From: Sphingomonas flavescens
Lineage (GTDB): Bacteria; Pseudomonadota; Alphaproteobacteria; Sphingomonadales; Sphingomonadaceae
DNA: 64,000 nt
Direction: 5' to 3'
NCBI RefSeq assembly: GCF_030866745.1
Contig: NZ_CP133016.1
Location: 806,001-870,000 of the forward strand
The stretch's first letter is position 1. Every line of letters begins with the position of its first letter. Made by a program: the position numbers and the translations under genes. Positions 51,476-60,801 of the stretch are shown piece after piece. The notes beneath the pieces were generated by a model that worked only from the letters and a program-made list of their open reading frames with translations, was not told the origin of the DNA and searched no databases.

Positions 51476-52515
51476 TGAAGTCTCCCCGGCGTATACTGTA
51501 CATCGATGACGATGCCGGCACCCGGCGGCTGGTCCAGAAATTGCTGGGCCGGCGTGGTCACGACGTCGTCACCGCCGAGGGAGGTGCCGAAGGTCTGGAC
51601 CTCGCGACCAAGGATCGGTTCGACCTGATCGCCGTCGACCATTACATGCCGGGCATGGATGGTCTCGCCACGCTGAACGCCATCAACAAGCTGCCGGCCC
51701 CGCCACCGGTCATTTACGTCACCGGCTCCGAAGAGAGTTCGGTCGCGGTTGCAGCGCTCAAGGCGGGCGCCGCCGATTATGTCGTCAAGTCGGTTGGTGA
51801 CGATTTCGTCGACCTTCTGGAACGCGCGTTTCAGCATGCGCTGGACCGCGAGCAGATGCGCAAGGGCAAGGAAGAAGCCGAGCAAAAGCTCGTCGCCGCC
51901 AACGAGCGCCTTGCTGCCCTGCTGCGGGAGGTCAATCACCGCGTCGCCAATTCGCTCCAGATGGTCACGACGATGGTCATGATGCAATCGCGCGTCCTGA
52001 CCGATCCGGCCGCCAAGGCCGCACTTGCGGACACCGAGCGCCGCATTCAGGCGATCGCGCAGGTGCACCGTCGCCTTTACACATCGGGCGACGTCGAAAG
52101 CGTCGCGATGGACGAATATCTAAACGCGATCGTGGAAGAGCTGGAGGCGACCCTGTCGTCGCCGATCAACCCGCGCACGATTCTGCTCAACGCGGAACCG
52201 CTGAAGCTCAAGACTGACAAGGCCGTGTCGCTCGGCGTGATTGTGACCGAGCTCGTCACCAACGCCTGCAAATATGCTTATGGCGAGGGCGAGCCCGGCG
52301 AGATCCGCGTTCGTTTCGGGCAGGCTTCGGCGCCGCGACCGGATCGCTTCATGCTCGAGGTCGAGGACGATGGTTGCGGCCTGACAGATGACGGCCCGCG
52401 TGGCACCGGCCTTGGCACGCGCCTCATCGCGGCGATGGCGCAAAGCCTCGAAAGCGCGGTCGAATATGACCGCGCCTACCGCGGCTGCCGCGCCGTGCTC
52501 GTCGGCAGCGTTTAG
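51475..52515 (+). CDS. Receiver-HWE/HisKA_2 hybrid histidine kinase
   Basis: 346 residues, start overlapping the previous stop (TGATG). The N-terminal receiver has ILYIDDDAGTRR, phospho-Asp in LIAVDHYMPGMDG, Thr in YVTGSEE and Lys in YVVKSVGD. A coiled coil follows, then a HisKA_2-type dimerisation helix with His in LLREVNHRVANSLQMV and a HATPase with VTELVTNACKYAYG, VEDDGCGL and GTGLGTRLI. This class is typical of alphaproteobacterial stress and light signalling. Confidence 0.92.
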   Translation: MKSPRRILYIDDDAGTRRLVQKLLGRRGHDVVTAEGGAEGLDLATKDRFDLIAVDHYMPGMDGLATLNAINKLPAPPPVIYVTGSEESSVAVAALKAGAADYVVKSVGDDFVDLLERAFQHALDREQMRKGKEEAEQKLVAANERLAALLREVNHRVANSLQMVTTMVMMQSRVLTDPAAKAALADTERRIQAIAQVHRRLYTSGDVESVAMDEYLNAIVEELEATLSSPINPRTILLNAEPLKLKTDKAVSLGVIVTELVTNACKYAYGEGEPGEIRVRFGQASAPRPDRFMLEVEDDGCGLTDDGPRGTGLGTRLIAAMAQSLESAVEYDRAYRGCRAVLVGSV

Positions 52516-52518
52516 CCT

Positions 52519-53298
52519 CTAGTCGAGACCGCTGCCTGGCTCTGCCTGCTTGCGATGGATTTTGGCGGTCTGCGCATCAGGCAGCACCTCCGACACCGCG
52601 ACCTGCATCTTGTTCTTAAGGCCGTAGATCACCGCGGGTTCGCCGCTCTTCATCGCCTTCCAGCCAACCTTCGCGACATCGGCGGGATCGTCCTTTTTGG
52701 CTTGCCCGACTTTTGTGTCGTCCATCTCGGCACGGTGAAAGAAGTTGGTGTCCGTGGCGCCGGGCTTCAGGCAAGTGATCGTCACGCCGCTGCCTTTGAT
52801 CTCCTCGTTGAGCGCGGCGGCGAAGCTGTCCACGAAGGCCTTCGATCCGTTGTAAACGGCCTGGAACGTGCCGGCGATGTGGCCCGCAATGGAACCGGTG
52901 ATCAGCACCTTCCCCTCGCCGCGTTCAACCATCCGCTGCACGATCGGCTGGATCAGCAACAATGTGCCGGTGATGTTGGTATTGATCACGTGCTGCCACT
53001 CGTCAGGCGCTTGGTCGAGGAAGCCGTGCCCGAGCCCGTGACCCGCATTGGCAACCAGCACGTCGACCTGCCGGTCACCGATCATGTCGAGCAGCTGCTG
53101 CACGCCCTGCTGCGACGACAGGTCGGCTTCGATCTGCTCGACGCCGACGTCGAAATCCTCGAACGCCGGGCCTGCTTCCACGAAAGGTGTGTCCGCCGCC
53201 ACGATCAGGTCAAAGCCATCTTCGGCAGCGAGCTTGGCAAGTTCCAAGCCGATGCCGCTGGAAGCGCCGGTGACGACGGCGAGTTTAGGCTGGCTCAT
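52519..53298 (-). CDS. Short-chain dehydrogenase/reductase
   Basis: 259 residues from ATG 53298 (53304 also in frame); the start lies inside the end of the alcohol dehydrogenase gene. [17 protein letters not shown] is the cofactor turn, VANAGHGLG the NNAG-equivalent, GSIAGHIAG the catalytic Ser and [11 protein letters not shown] the Tyr/Lys pair (YxxxK). Substrate unknown. Last gene of a three-gene operon; its stop is three bases from the kinase stop (convergent). Confidence 0.92.
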   Translation of the reverse strand: MSQPKLAVVTGASSGIGLELAKLAAEDGFDLIVAADTPFVEAGPAFEDFDVGVEQIEADLSSQQGVQQLLDMIGDRQVDVLVANAGHGLGHGFLDQAPDEWQHVINTNITGTLLLIQPIVQRMVERGEGKVLITGSIAGHIAGTFQAVYNGSKAFVDSFAAALNEEIKGSGVTITCLKPGATDTNFFHRAEMDDTKVGQAKKDDPADVAKVGWKAMKSGEPAVIYGLKNKMQVAVSEVLPDAQTAKIHRKQAEPGSGLD

Positions 53299-54508
53299 GT
53301 GCATACTCCTTGAGGGTCTCGACGTCGCCCTTCTGCAGCTCGGGTTTCAAGACGATCTTCGTGTATTCGTTCTGCTCGTCGTGCCAGTGCCGGTACATGT
53401 CCGGCGCATCCTCGAGGCTGGCGTGGTGCGAGATCAGGAAGGTCGTATCGATCTTGTCCTGAAGGATCATGTCGAGCAGCAGCCCGGTATATTTCTGGAC
53501 GTGGGTCTGGCCGGTCTTCACCGTCAGCCCCTTTTCCATCATCTGACCGAGCGGAAACTTGTCCGCGAAACCGCCGTAGACGCCGGGGACAGAAACGCGT
53601 CCGCCCTTGCGGCAGGCCAGGATCGCCTGGCGAAGCGCGTGCGGCCGCTCGGTGCCAAGGAACAAAGTCTGCTTCACCTGGTCGGCGATATTGTCGATGC
53701 TGATGCCGTGGCTTTCCATGCCCACGCAGTCGATTACCGCGTCCGGCCCGATGCCCCCGGTCATTTCCGCAAGCGCGGCGCGCACGTCGACCTCGTTATA
53801 ATCGAGGATCTCCGCGCCGAGCTGCTTCGCAAGCTGCAGCCGCGTCGGGAAATGGTCGATCGCGATGACGCGCTCGGCGCCCATGATCAGCGCGGACTGG
53901 ATCGCGAACAGGCCGACCGGGCCGCAGCCCCAGACGGCGACCGTGTCGCCTTTCTCGATCATGGCATTTTCCGCCGCCATCCAGCCGGTCGGCAGGATGT
54001 CGGACAGGAACACGACCTGATCATCGTCGACCCCGTCCGGGATGACGATCGGGCCGACATCGGAATAGGGCACGCGCAGATATTCGGCCTGCCCGCCCGC
54101 GTAGCCGCCGGTCAGGTGCGCGTAGCCAAAGGCACCGCCCATCGGGTGGCCCATCAGGATCTCGGACGCGTCCGAGGTCTCGGCCGGGTTGCTATTGTCG
54201 CAGGCGCTATACTGCTGCTTCTGGCAGAAGAAGCACTGCCCGCAGCTGACGGTGAAGGGGATGACGACCTTCTGGCCTTTCTGCAGCGTGCTCTTGGGCC
54301 CGACCTCGACCACCTCGCCCATATTCTCATGGCCCAGGATGTCGCCCGCGCGCATGCCGGGGATGTAGCCGTCATAAAGATGAAGGTCTGATCCGCAGAT
54401 CGCCGTCGATGTGATCTTGATGATCGCATCGCGCGGGTTGACGATTTCGGGATCGGGAACGGTGTCGACGCGGACGTCGTGGCGCCCGTGCCAGGTAACT
54501 GCGCGCAT
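53285..54508 (-). CDS. Zinc-dependent alcohol dehydrogenase
   Basis: 407 residues from ATG 54508 (AGGAG eight bases upstream). The catalytic zinc is held by [22 protein letters not shown] and later residues. The structural zinc cysteines are in [16 protein letters not shown], and the cofactor turn is [11 protein letters not shown]. The length and the extra loop fit the glutathione-independent formaldehyde-dehydrogenase-like group. Middle gene of the SRPBCC-ADH-SDR operon. Confidence 0.92.
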   Translation of the reverse strand: MRAVTWHGRHDVRVDTVPDPEIVNPRDAIIKITSTAICGSDLHLYDGYIPGMRAGDILGHENMGEVVEVGPKSTLQKGQKVVIPFTVSCGQCFFCQKQQYSACDNSNPAETSDASEILMGHPMGGAFGYAHLTGGYAGGQAEYLRVPYSDVGPIVIPDGVDDDQVVFLSDILPTGWMAAENAMIEKGDTVAVWGCGPVGLFAIQSALIMGAERVIAIDHFPTRLQLAKQLGAEILDYNEVDVRAALAEMTGGIGPDAVIDCVGMESHGISIDNIADQVKQTLFLGTERPHALRQAILACRKGGRVSVPGVYGGFADKFPLGQMMEKGLTVKTGQTHVQKYTGLLLDMILQDKIDTTFLISHHASLEDAPDMYRHWHDEQNEYTKIVLKPELQKGDVETLKEYAHEPA

Positions 54509-54518
54509 CGGGGTACTC

Positions 54519-55205
54519 CTAAACTCGGGCTTCAGTGGGGGATTCGGATTCACGGGCCGACGGCGACGCATTCTTGGTCACCTCACCCGTTTCCATTAGT
54601 TGCTTGAACCGGCGGAGGTCGCGGCGGGCCTGAACGGTCGGCTCGCGCTGCAGCAGCTTGGCAATGCCGCGGCCGACCGTGCCGCCCGGCGGGTCGTAGG
54701 CCATGAGGAAGCGCACGTAGGTCCCGCGGTCGGCCGGCGCGTCGGTGAACTCGATCACGCCGGACGTATCGATGTCGCTGTCCGGCGCGCTTTCCCACGC
54801 CAGCTTCGATCCCGGCACATCCTCGACCAGCTTGCTGACGATCTCCACGTCCGTCCCGGCCGGTCCCTTTATCGTCCAGCGCGACGTCTCGTCGTCCACG
54901 CGCTCGATTTTGCGGACATTGTCCATGAATTGCGGCAACCGCTCGAAGCCGCGCCAGAAGTCGTAGAGTTCTTGCCGCGGTCGGCCGATGGTCACGGTTC
55001 GTCCGACCACCGCCTCGTCCCCTTGCACCTGCCTGGCAGCATCGCCGCGAAGCACGTGCGGCGGCGCGTCGCTGATCACATCCGCGTCGCCCGTCGCGCC
55101 TTTCCGTCCCCACAGGAACGCGGCGCCGATCGTCGCAGCCGCCAGTCCCGCGCCGATCCACGCACCCGAGCGATCGCTGCGCTCATTCTCTGTATTTTCA
55201 GCCAA
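54519..55205 (-). CDS. SRPBCC (polyketide-cyclase-like) protein with N-terminal membrane anchor
   Basis: 228 residues from a TTG with GGAGG five bases upstream. A short membrane segment ([18 protein letters not shown]), then a START/Bet-v1-like domain: [35 protein letters not shown] and [14 protein letters not shown]. These proteins bind hydrophobic ligands. In sphingomonads this domain is often encoded with an ADH and an SDR in stress-linked operons, which is the arrangement here. Confidence 0.88.
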   Translation of the reverse strand: MAENTENERSDRSGAWIGAGLAAATIGAAFLWGRKGATGDADVISDAPPHVLRGDAARQVQGDEAVVGRTVTIGRPRQELYDFWRGFERLPQFMDNVRKIERVDDETSRWTIKGPAGTDVEIVSKLVEDVPGSKLAWESAPDSDIDTSGVIEFTDAPADRGTYVRFLMAYDPPGGTVGRGIAKLLQREPTVQARRDLRRFKQLMETGEVTKNASPSARESESPTEARV

Positions 55206-55256
55206 TTGGGCCTCCGTCGCGTCTGCCGAGCAAGCGGATTAGGAGGGCTTAAGTTC

Positions 55257-56459
55257 CTACGGCTGTTGCCAATTCTCGAGGATTTCGACGAAGCGCGACA
55301 GCCACGCGTTGGTCTGGTGACCGTCCACCACGCGGTGGTCGATCGTCAGCGTGACATAGGCCATCGGGCGCACCAGGATGGCGTCCTGCCCGCCGATCTC
55401 GCGAACGACGACGCGCTTTTCCAGCTTGCCGATGCCAAGGATCGCCGCCTGCCCCTGGTGCAGGATGATTGGCGCCGCGAGCAGCGACCCGGAAACGCCG
55501 TGGTTGGAGATGGTGAAGCTGCCGCCAGACACGTCCGACCGCTCCAGCTTCCCCTCGCGGGCACGGCGGGTGAGGTCGTCGAGCCTGGCGCCAATCTGCT
55601 CGAGGCTAAGCGAGCCGGCGTCCTTGACGACGGGAACGACCAGCCCCTTCTCGCCAAGCGCAGTGCCGACGCCGATGTCGATGGTCGGCGATACCGCGAT
55701 CCGGTCTTGCTCCCACCGCCCGTTGATCGCGGGTGCGACCGCCATCGCCTCGGCAGCTGCCTTCACGATATAGGCGGTGTAGCTGAGTTTCGTGCCCCGA
55801 GCTGTCATCGCGGCCTTGTGCGCGGCGATGGCCGAGAAATCGGCTTCGAACACCGCCGTGACATGCGGCGCGTCGCTGACCGCGCGCGTCATGTTCTCCG
55901 CGATCGCCAGCCGCATGCGGTCGTGAGGGATGTCCTGCGCCGAAAACTGCCGCGGCTGAGCGGTCGTCGGTTCGCCGACGCTGACGACGGTCGCCGAAGC
56001 TACCGCCCGGTCGACGTCCTCGCGAGTGACGCGCCCATTCCGCCCCGTCCCCTGAATCCGGGAAGGATCGATCCCGTTCTGCAAGCACGCGCGCCGCACC
56101 GAGGGGCTCAAGCGCGTCTCCCCGCCCCCGTTCGGGCTGAGCTTGTCGAAGCCCTGCTTTTCTTCGGCAGGCGGGCTGGAAGAACTCAGCCCTTCGACAG
56201 GCTCAGGACGAACGGCGGGTTGGGTGGCGTCAGTCTCGATCCGCGCCAGCAGGGCCCCCGGCACCGCCTCATCATCGGTCCGAAGAACAATCTCGGCCAG
56301 TACGCCCGCAGCCGGCGCCGGCACTTCCTGCGTTACCTTGTCAGTTTCCAGCTCGACCAGCGGATCGTTCTCCGCCACCTCCTCGCCAATCTGCTTCAGC
56401 CAGGCGCGGACGACCGCCTTGGTGCCCTCCTGCTCGTCGGGAACGCGGACTTCGATCAC
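55257..56459 (-). CDS. 2-oxo acid dehydrogenase E2 (dihydrolipoyl acyltransferase)
   Basis: 400 residues from a GTG at 56459 just after the E1 stop. N-terminal lipoyl domain with the lipoylated Lys in LVELETDKVTQEV; then a linker containing RPEPVEG translated from an inserted palindromic repeat. The E1/E3-binding domain (LSPSVRRACLQNGIDPSRIQ followed by GTGRNGRVTREDV) and the catalytic domain with the DHRVVDG active-site His complete it. It takes the acyl group formed by E1 and makes an acyl-CoA. Layout and length fit branched-chain-type complexes. No E3 gene is adjacent. Confidence 0.94.
   Translation of the reverse strand: MIEVRVPDEQEGTKAVVRAWLKQIGEEVAENDPLVELETDKVTQEVPAPAAGVLAEIVLRTDDEAVPGALLARIETDATQPAVRPEPVEGLSSSSPPAEEKQGFDKLSPNGGGETRLSPSVRRACLQNGIDPSRIQGTGRNGRVTREDVDRAVASATVVSVGEPTTAQPRQFSAQDIPHDRMRLAIAENMTRAVSDAPHVTAVFEADFSAIAAHKAAMTARGTKLSYTAYIVKAAAEAMAVAPAINGRWEQDRIAVSPTIDIGVGTALGEKGLVVPVVKDAGSLSLEQIGARLDDLTRRAREGKLERSDVSGGSFTISNHGVSGSLLAAPIILHQGQAAILGIGKLEKRVVVREIGGQDAILVRPMAYVTLTIDHRVVDGHQTNAWLSRFVEILENWQQP
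56128..56215. repeat. Paired palindromic (REP-like) element inside the E2 gene
   Basis: CCGTTCGGGCTGAGC... (56128-56156) and its inverted partner ending GACGAACGG (56187-56215) match each other at most positions. They contain the GTCGAAG and CTTCGACAGGCTCAG motifs of a repeat I know from sphingomonad genomes. The element is read in frame, encoding RPEPVEGLSSSS at one side and GFDKLSPNG at the other, in the flexible linker of E2. Confidence 0.8.
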
Positions 56460-56460
56460 G

Positions 56461-58512
56461 TCAGAAACCCACCAGGCGGTCGATCTCCGCACGGATGCTT
56501 GTGGGACTCGGCAAAGCCCACTCCATCAGCTTGGGATGATGCGGGCTCGGGATGTCCGGCATGGTAACCCGCGCCACCGGCGCGTCGAGGTCGAGGAAAG
56601 CCTCGTCGGCGACGACCGCGGCGATCTCCGCCCCGAAACCACCCGTCCGCAGATCCTCATGCACGATCAGGCAGCGCCGCGTGCGGCGGACGCTGTCGAG
56701 CACCATATCCTTGTCCCACGGCTGCAAGGTGCGCAGGTCGATAAGGTCTGCGCTGACGCCTTCCGCCGCCGCCTCGCAGCGCGGCACCATCGCGCCCCAG
56801 GTGACAATCGTGATCTTGTCGCCCTCGCGCGTTTTCTTCGCCCGCCCGAACGGCAGCACATAGCGATCGCCGGGCCACGGACGCCGAGCCCAGCTATCGT
56901 CCAGCATCGCGCGATGTTCGAAGAACAGCACAGGGTCGTTCCCGCGCAGCCCCGCGCGCAGCAATCCGACCGCATCCTCCGCGTTCGACGGCACCGCGAC
57001 TTTCCAGCCGGGATTGTGGACGAACTCCACCTCATTGGTCATCGAATGCCAGGGATCGCCGCATTTGAAGAAGCCGCCAGGCACGCGGAGCACCATCGGC
57101 GCCGCGAACCGGTTGTTCGTCCGCCAGCGCATCGTCCCGCAATCATGGATCTGCTCGGTCGCCGGCTCGGCATATTTGCGGAACTGGATTTCGGGCACCG
57201 GCATCAGCCCTGCCAGCGCCATCCCCACCGCGCGACCGACGATACCTTCTTCATTCAGCGAAGTGTCGAACACCCGCTCGCGCCCAAAGCGTTCCTGCAG
57301 CCCGAGCGTCACCGCATGCACGCCGCCCTTCGGCCCCACGTCCTCGCCGAACACCAGCACCTTGGGATTGGCATCGAGCTCCTGCTCCAGCACGCGGCGG
57401 ATGGCCGTGACCATATTGATCCGCTGGCCTTCCGGCTTCGGCTCGTCGGTGGTGCCGTCGAGGCTGAGCCCCGCACGCCCACCGACCTGCTGCGGCTCGC
57501 CCTCGTCGAAGACGTTGCGCGTCACGGTCTCCGGCGACGACACGCCCCGCGCTTCCGCCTCGGCACGCGCCGCCTCCACCTGCCACGCCGTCTCGCGCTC
57601 CAGGTCGGCCCAGGCATCGTCGCCGATCTGCCGCTGCGCGCAATGCGCCTTCAGCTTCGGCAGCGGATCGCGCGCCCATTCGGCCTCGATCTCCGCCTCG
57701 CTCTTGTAGGTCTGCGTGTCCTGGTAGCTATGCCCCTCAAGCCGCGGCACGCGCAGCCGCAGCAGCACCGGCGCGCGTTTGGTCCGCACATGCCCGACCG
57801 CCTCGTCGATCAGCCGCGAAGCTTCGACCGGATCGGTGCCGTCCCCATTGAAGATGGTCAGCCCGGTGAAGCTCGCCAGGTTCGCCGCAATGTCCTGCCC
57901 CGGCGTCTGATAGTCCGACGTCACCGAGATGCCGTAGCCATTGTCCTCGACATAGATGAGAAGCGGCAATTGTTGAGTAGTGGCAATGGTTAGCGCGGAC
58001 CAAAATCCACCGGTTGCGCAGCTCGCATCGCCGCCCAGCACCAGCGCAATGGCGTCATCCGGCCCTTCGCCCAGCGCCTCGACCTTATATTTGATCGCCT
58101 GCGCCCAGCCGGCCGCCGGCGTGTATTGCGCGCCGACCCCGCCGCACATCGGCAGCGCATGAGCACCGCCCGGATTGGGGTAATTGAAGACGACGCCGAT
58201 ATCGCGCCCGTCCGAATAGCCTCCGGCCAACCCCATCCCCGAGCCAAGCGCATCCGCCAGCGGAACGCCAAGCGCCAGCAGCAGCGGCCGCGAGCGGTAA
58301 TAGCCACAGGCTGCGTCGCCATCCTTAAGGTGCATGCCCAGCAGCACCTGCGCCATGTCATGACCGCGGGCGCTGAACTGATAGAGCACTTTCTTCGCCG
58401 GAACGAGCTCCTGCTCCTCCAGCCGGTCCATCTCGCGGCTGGTGAGCACCAGTCGGGCGACCTCACGCCAGTCGACGTCCGCAGCGACGCGGCCCGGGTC
58501 GCGATCGGCCAT
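56461..58512 (-). CDS. 2-oxo acid dehydrogenase E1, fused alpha and beta
   Basis: 683 residues. The N-terminal alpha half (to about 330) has GGDASCATGGFWSAL, then EDNGYGISV, the ThDP-binding region. The C-terminal beta half (from about 345) has FGEDVGPKGGVHAVT, PEIQFRKYAEPA and DLRTLQPWD. Alpha and beta are usually separate genes in the branched-chain group; here they form one chain. It decarboxylates a 2-oxoacid and loads the acyl group onto E2. Between an aromatic aminotransferase and E2, phenylpyruvate is a likely substrate (inference). Confidence 0.93.
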   Translation of the reverse strand: MADRDPGRVAADVDWREVARLVLTSREMDRLEEQELVPAKKVLYQFSARGHDMAQVLLGMHLKDGDAACGYYRSRPLLLALGVPLADALGSGMGLAGGYSDGRDIGVVFNYPNPGGAHALPMCGGVGAQYTPAAGWAQAIKYKVEALGEGPDDAIALVLGGDASCATGGFWSALTIATTQQLPLLIYVEDNGYGISVTSDYQTPGQDIAANLASFTGLTIFNGDGTDPVEASRLIDEAVGHVRTKRAPVLLRLRVPRLEGHSYQDTQTYKSEAEIEAEWARDPLPKLKAHCAQRQIGDDAWADLERETAWQVEAARAEAEARGVSSPETVTRNVFDEGEPQQVGGRAGLSLDGTTDEPKPEGQRINMVTAIRRVLEQELDANPKVLVFGEDVGPKGGVHAVTLGLQERFGRERVFDTSLNEEGIVGRAVGMALAGLMPVPEIQFRKYAEPATEQIHDCGTMRWRTNNRFAAPMVLRVPGGFFKCGDPWHSMTNEVEFVHNPGWKVAVPSNAEDAVGLLRAGLRGNDPVLFFEHRAMLDDSWARRPWPGDRYVLPFGRAKKTREGDKITIVTWGAMVPRCEAAAEGVSADLIDLRTLQPWDKDMVLDSVRRTRRCLIVHEDLRTGGFGAEIAAVVADEAFLDLDAPVARVTMPDIPSPHHPKLMEWALPSPTSIRAEIDRLVGF

Positions 58513-58514
58513 GA

Positions 58515-59708
58515 TCAGGCGTCCAGCGCGCCGACCACGGCGGCGGCAAATCGATCGATCTGATCGTCGCCCAGACCGACGACGTTGAAGCGGCCGCTAT
58601 CGGCCATGTAGATCGCGCTGTCCTCGCGCAGCTTGAGCACCTGCTCCTTGCTTAAGGGGAGCATCGAAAACATCCCGAACTGCCGTCCAATGAAGGCCAG
58701 GCGCGGGTCGGCCGACGCGATCCGCTGACGAACGCTGTTGATGCGGTCGCGCATCGCCGTCAGCTCGCCGAGCCACCGCTCACGCAGCGCCGGGTCCTCA
58801 AGGATGATGTGCACCGCCGCTGCGCCGTGATCGGGCGGCATCGACCACATTTCGCGCGCGATCTGGTGTACGTGGTTCATCGCCGTCTCGCTTGTCGCGC
58901 GCGATCCAGTCTTGATCCACAGCGACCCGACGCGGTCGCGGTAAACGCTGAAATTCTTGTCGCAGCTCTGCGCGACGATCACCTCGTCGCACGCCTCAAG
59001 CATCAACCGGACACCGAGCGCATCCTCGTCCAGACCGCGCCCAAACCCCTGGTAGGCAATGTCGACCAGCGGCACGAGCCCGCGCTCGACGACCACATCG
59101 CGCACCGCGCGCCACTGGTCCTCGTCCAGGTCGGCGCCGGTCGGATTGTGGCAGCAGCCGTGCAGCAGCACGATGTCGCCCGCCTGCGCCTCGCGCAGCG
59201 TCGCCAGCATGTCGTCGAAGCGGATCGCGCCCTGCCCGCGCTCGTAATAGGGATATTCCACCAGCTCGAGCCCGACCGAGCGGATGATCGGCGGATGGTT
59301 CGGCCAGGTCGGCGTACCGACCAGCACCCGCGCACCGGGATTGGCCCGTGCCAGCAGTTCGAAGCCCAGTCGCAACGCCCCGCAACCGCCTGGCGTCTGC
59401 AGCCCGAGGATACGCTCATCTCCGGCATGCTCGCCAAGCAGGACCGGGCGCAACAGCTCGGCAAAGCGCTTGTCGCCGGCGCTGCCGAGATACGCCTTCG
59501 TCTCCTGTGTATCGACCAGCCGCTGCTCGGCTTCCTTCATGACCTTCAGGATCGGCGTATTGCCGACCGCGTCGCGAAAAACTCCGACGCCGACGTCGAT
59601 CTTTTCCGGCCGCGGGTCCGCATCGCACAGCGCAATCAGCGCTAGCAGCGAGTCGTTCACAACGGGCGGGAGATCGGCGAGCCCTCTCGCCTTCGACTGC
59701 GTCAGCAT
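58515..59708 (-). CDS. Aromatic/aspartate aminotransferase (class I)
   Basis: 397 residues from ATG 59708. DVGVGVFRDAVGNTPIL at the start and LHGCCHNPTGADL (the Asn-Pro segment contacting PLP) are class I gamma (AspC/TyrB) features. The PLP Lys is in AQSCDKNFSVYRDRVGSL, and SRFNVVGL near the end has the substrate-binding Arg. The position between paa genes and the E1 gene points to transamination of phenylalanine (or tyrosine) to the arylpyruvate. Two bases separate its stop from the E1 start. Confidence 0.92.
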   Translation of the reverse strand: MLTQSKARGLADLPPVVNDSLLALIALCDADPRPEKIDVGVGVFRDAVGNTPILKVMKEAEQRLVDTQETKAYLGSAGDKRFAELLRPVLLGEHAGDERILGLQTPGGCGALRLGFELLARANPGARVLVGTPTWPNHPPIIRSVGLELVEYPYYERGQGAIRFDDMLATLREAQAGDIVLLHGCCHNPTGADLDEDQWRAVRDVVVERGLVPLVDIAYQGFGRGLDEDALGVRLMLEACDEVIVAQSCDKNFSVYRDRVGSLWIKTGSRATSETAMNHVHQIAREMWSMPPDHGAAAVHIILEDPALRERWLGELTAMRDRINSVRQRIASADPRLAFIGRQFGMFSMLPLSKEQVLKLREDSAIYMADSGRFNVVGLGDDQIDRFAAAVVGALDA

Positions 59709-59727
59709 GAAACGGCAATTAGCGGGT

Positions 59728-60801
59728 TCAAGCGTCGTAATCCACTGCGACCCCATCCCCGACCGGGACGGACTGGCAGGTGAGCACATAGCCCTCCGCC
59801 ACCTCCTCGTCGGTGAGGCCGTAATGCACCGCCATCTCGACCTTGCCGCGGGTCACCTTCGCGCGACAGGTGGCGCAGACTCCCGCCTTGCAGGCGAACG
59901 GCGCGGGCAACCCCGCCTCACGCGCGCTGTCGAGGATGTTGCCCGCGGTGAACGGCACGCGCCGCGTGCGTCCGTCGAGCGTCACCGACACCTGCACGCC
60001 CTCGGCACGCGTCTGAAGCTGCGCCATCTCCTGCGCGACCGCACCGGCGGGGCGCCCGGCGGTGAAGCGCTCGATGTGGATGCGGTCCTTCGGAATGTGC
60101 TGGTCGAGCAGCGCCTGTTCCGCCGCGTCCATCATCGGCCCCGGGCCGCAGATGAACCAGCCGTCGACGCTCGCCGCTTCGGGCACCAGCGCCGCGATGG
60201 CCGCGTCAAGCCGCTCGCGATTCAGCATGCCGTTGAACAGGTCGATGTCCTGGTCCTCGGCATCCAAGAAATGGTAGATTTCCAGCCGCCCGAGATGCTT
60301 GTCCTTCAACCCTGCGAGCGCTTCGAGAAAGATCACCGAGCTGCTGTCGCGGTTGCCGTAGAACAAGGTGAAGCGGCTGTTCGGCTCCTCGCGCAGCAAT
60401 GTCTTCACCAGCGACATCACCGGCGTGATGCCGGAGCCGCCCGCGATGCCGACAAGGTGCCGGCTCCGCGCGGGGTCAAAATCGGTCGTGAAGCTGCCAT
60501 GCGGCACCATCACCTCGACCGTGTCCCCAGCCTTCAGCTGGTCGCCCACCCAGTTGGAGAAAAGCCCACCACCGATCCGCTTGACGGTGACCATCCAGTC
60601 ACCCTCGACCGGCGCCGTGCACAGCGAATAATTCCGCCGCACTTCCTCGCCATCGATGGTCGCCCGCAGCGTCAGATGCTGCCCCGCTTTGAAGGCAAAT
60701 TCCTCGCGCAATTCTTCCGGGATTTCGAAGCGGATCGAATTGGCATCGGCGGTCTCGGGCACGATCTCCGCGACCTTCAGCGCGTGGAAGCGAACGCTCA
60801 T
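59728..60801 (-). CDS. paaE: Phenylacetyl-CoA epoxidase reductase subunit PaaE
   Basis: 357 residues. Ferredoxin-reductase module first: RRNYSLCTAP for flavin, GIAGGSGITPVMSL for NADPH, CGPGPMMDA. Then a plant-type 2Fe-2S ferredoxin domain with Cys in FACKAGVCATC and LTCQS. It passes electrons from NADPH to the PaaA diiron site. The start overlaps the paaC stop (TAATG), leaving no room for paaD, which usually lies between them. Confidence 0.96.
   Translation of the reverse strand: MSVRFHALKVAEIVPETADANSIRFEIPEELREEFAFKAGQHLTLRATIDGEEVRRNYSLCTAPVEGDWMVTVKRIGGGLFSNWVGDQLKAGDTVEVMVPHGSFTTDFDPARSRHLVGIAGGSGITPVMSLVKTLLREEPNSRFTLFYGNRDSSSVIFLEALAGLKDKHLGRLEIYHFLDAEDQDIDLFNGMLNRERLDAAIAALVPEAASVDGWFICGPGPMMDAAEQALLDQHIPKDRIHIERFTAGRPAGAVAQEMAQLQTRAEGVQVSVTLDGRTRRVPFTAGNILDSAREAGLPAPFACKAGVCATCRAKVTRGKVEMAVHYGLTDEEVAEGYVLTCQSVPVGDGVAVDYDA

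Noticed and set aside
55205..55262. GGAAC near 55257 upstream of the SRPBCC gene as an EcfG (general stress) promoter
   Set aside because: The -35-like GGAAC is present, but the -10 position reads GCTT rather than the expected CGTT, so the match is too weak to list.
54600..57993. Very long plus-strand frames opposite the SRPBCC, E2 and E1 genes (616-655 codons)
   Set aside because: They are the complement of well-identified minus-strand enzymes, have Arg/His-rich composition and no family motifs. High-GC shadow frames.
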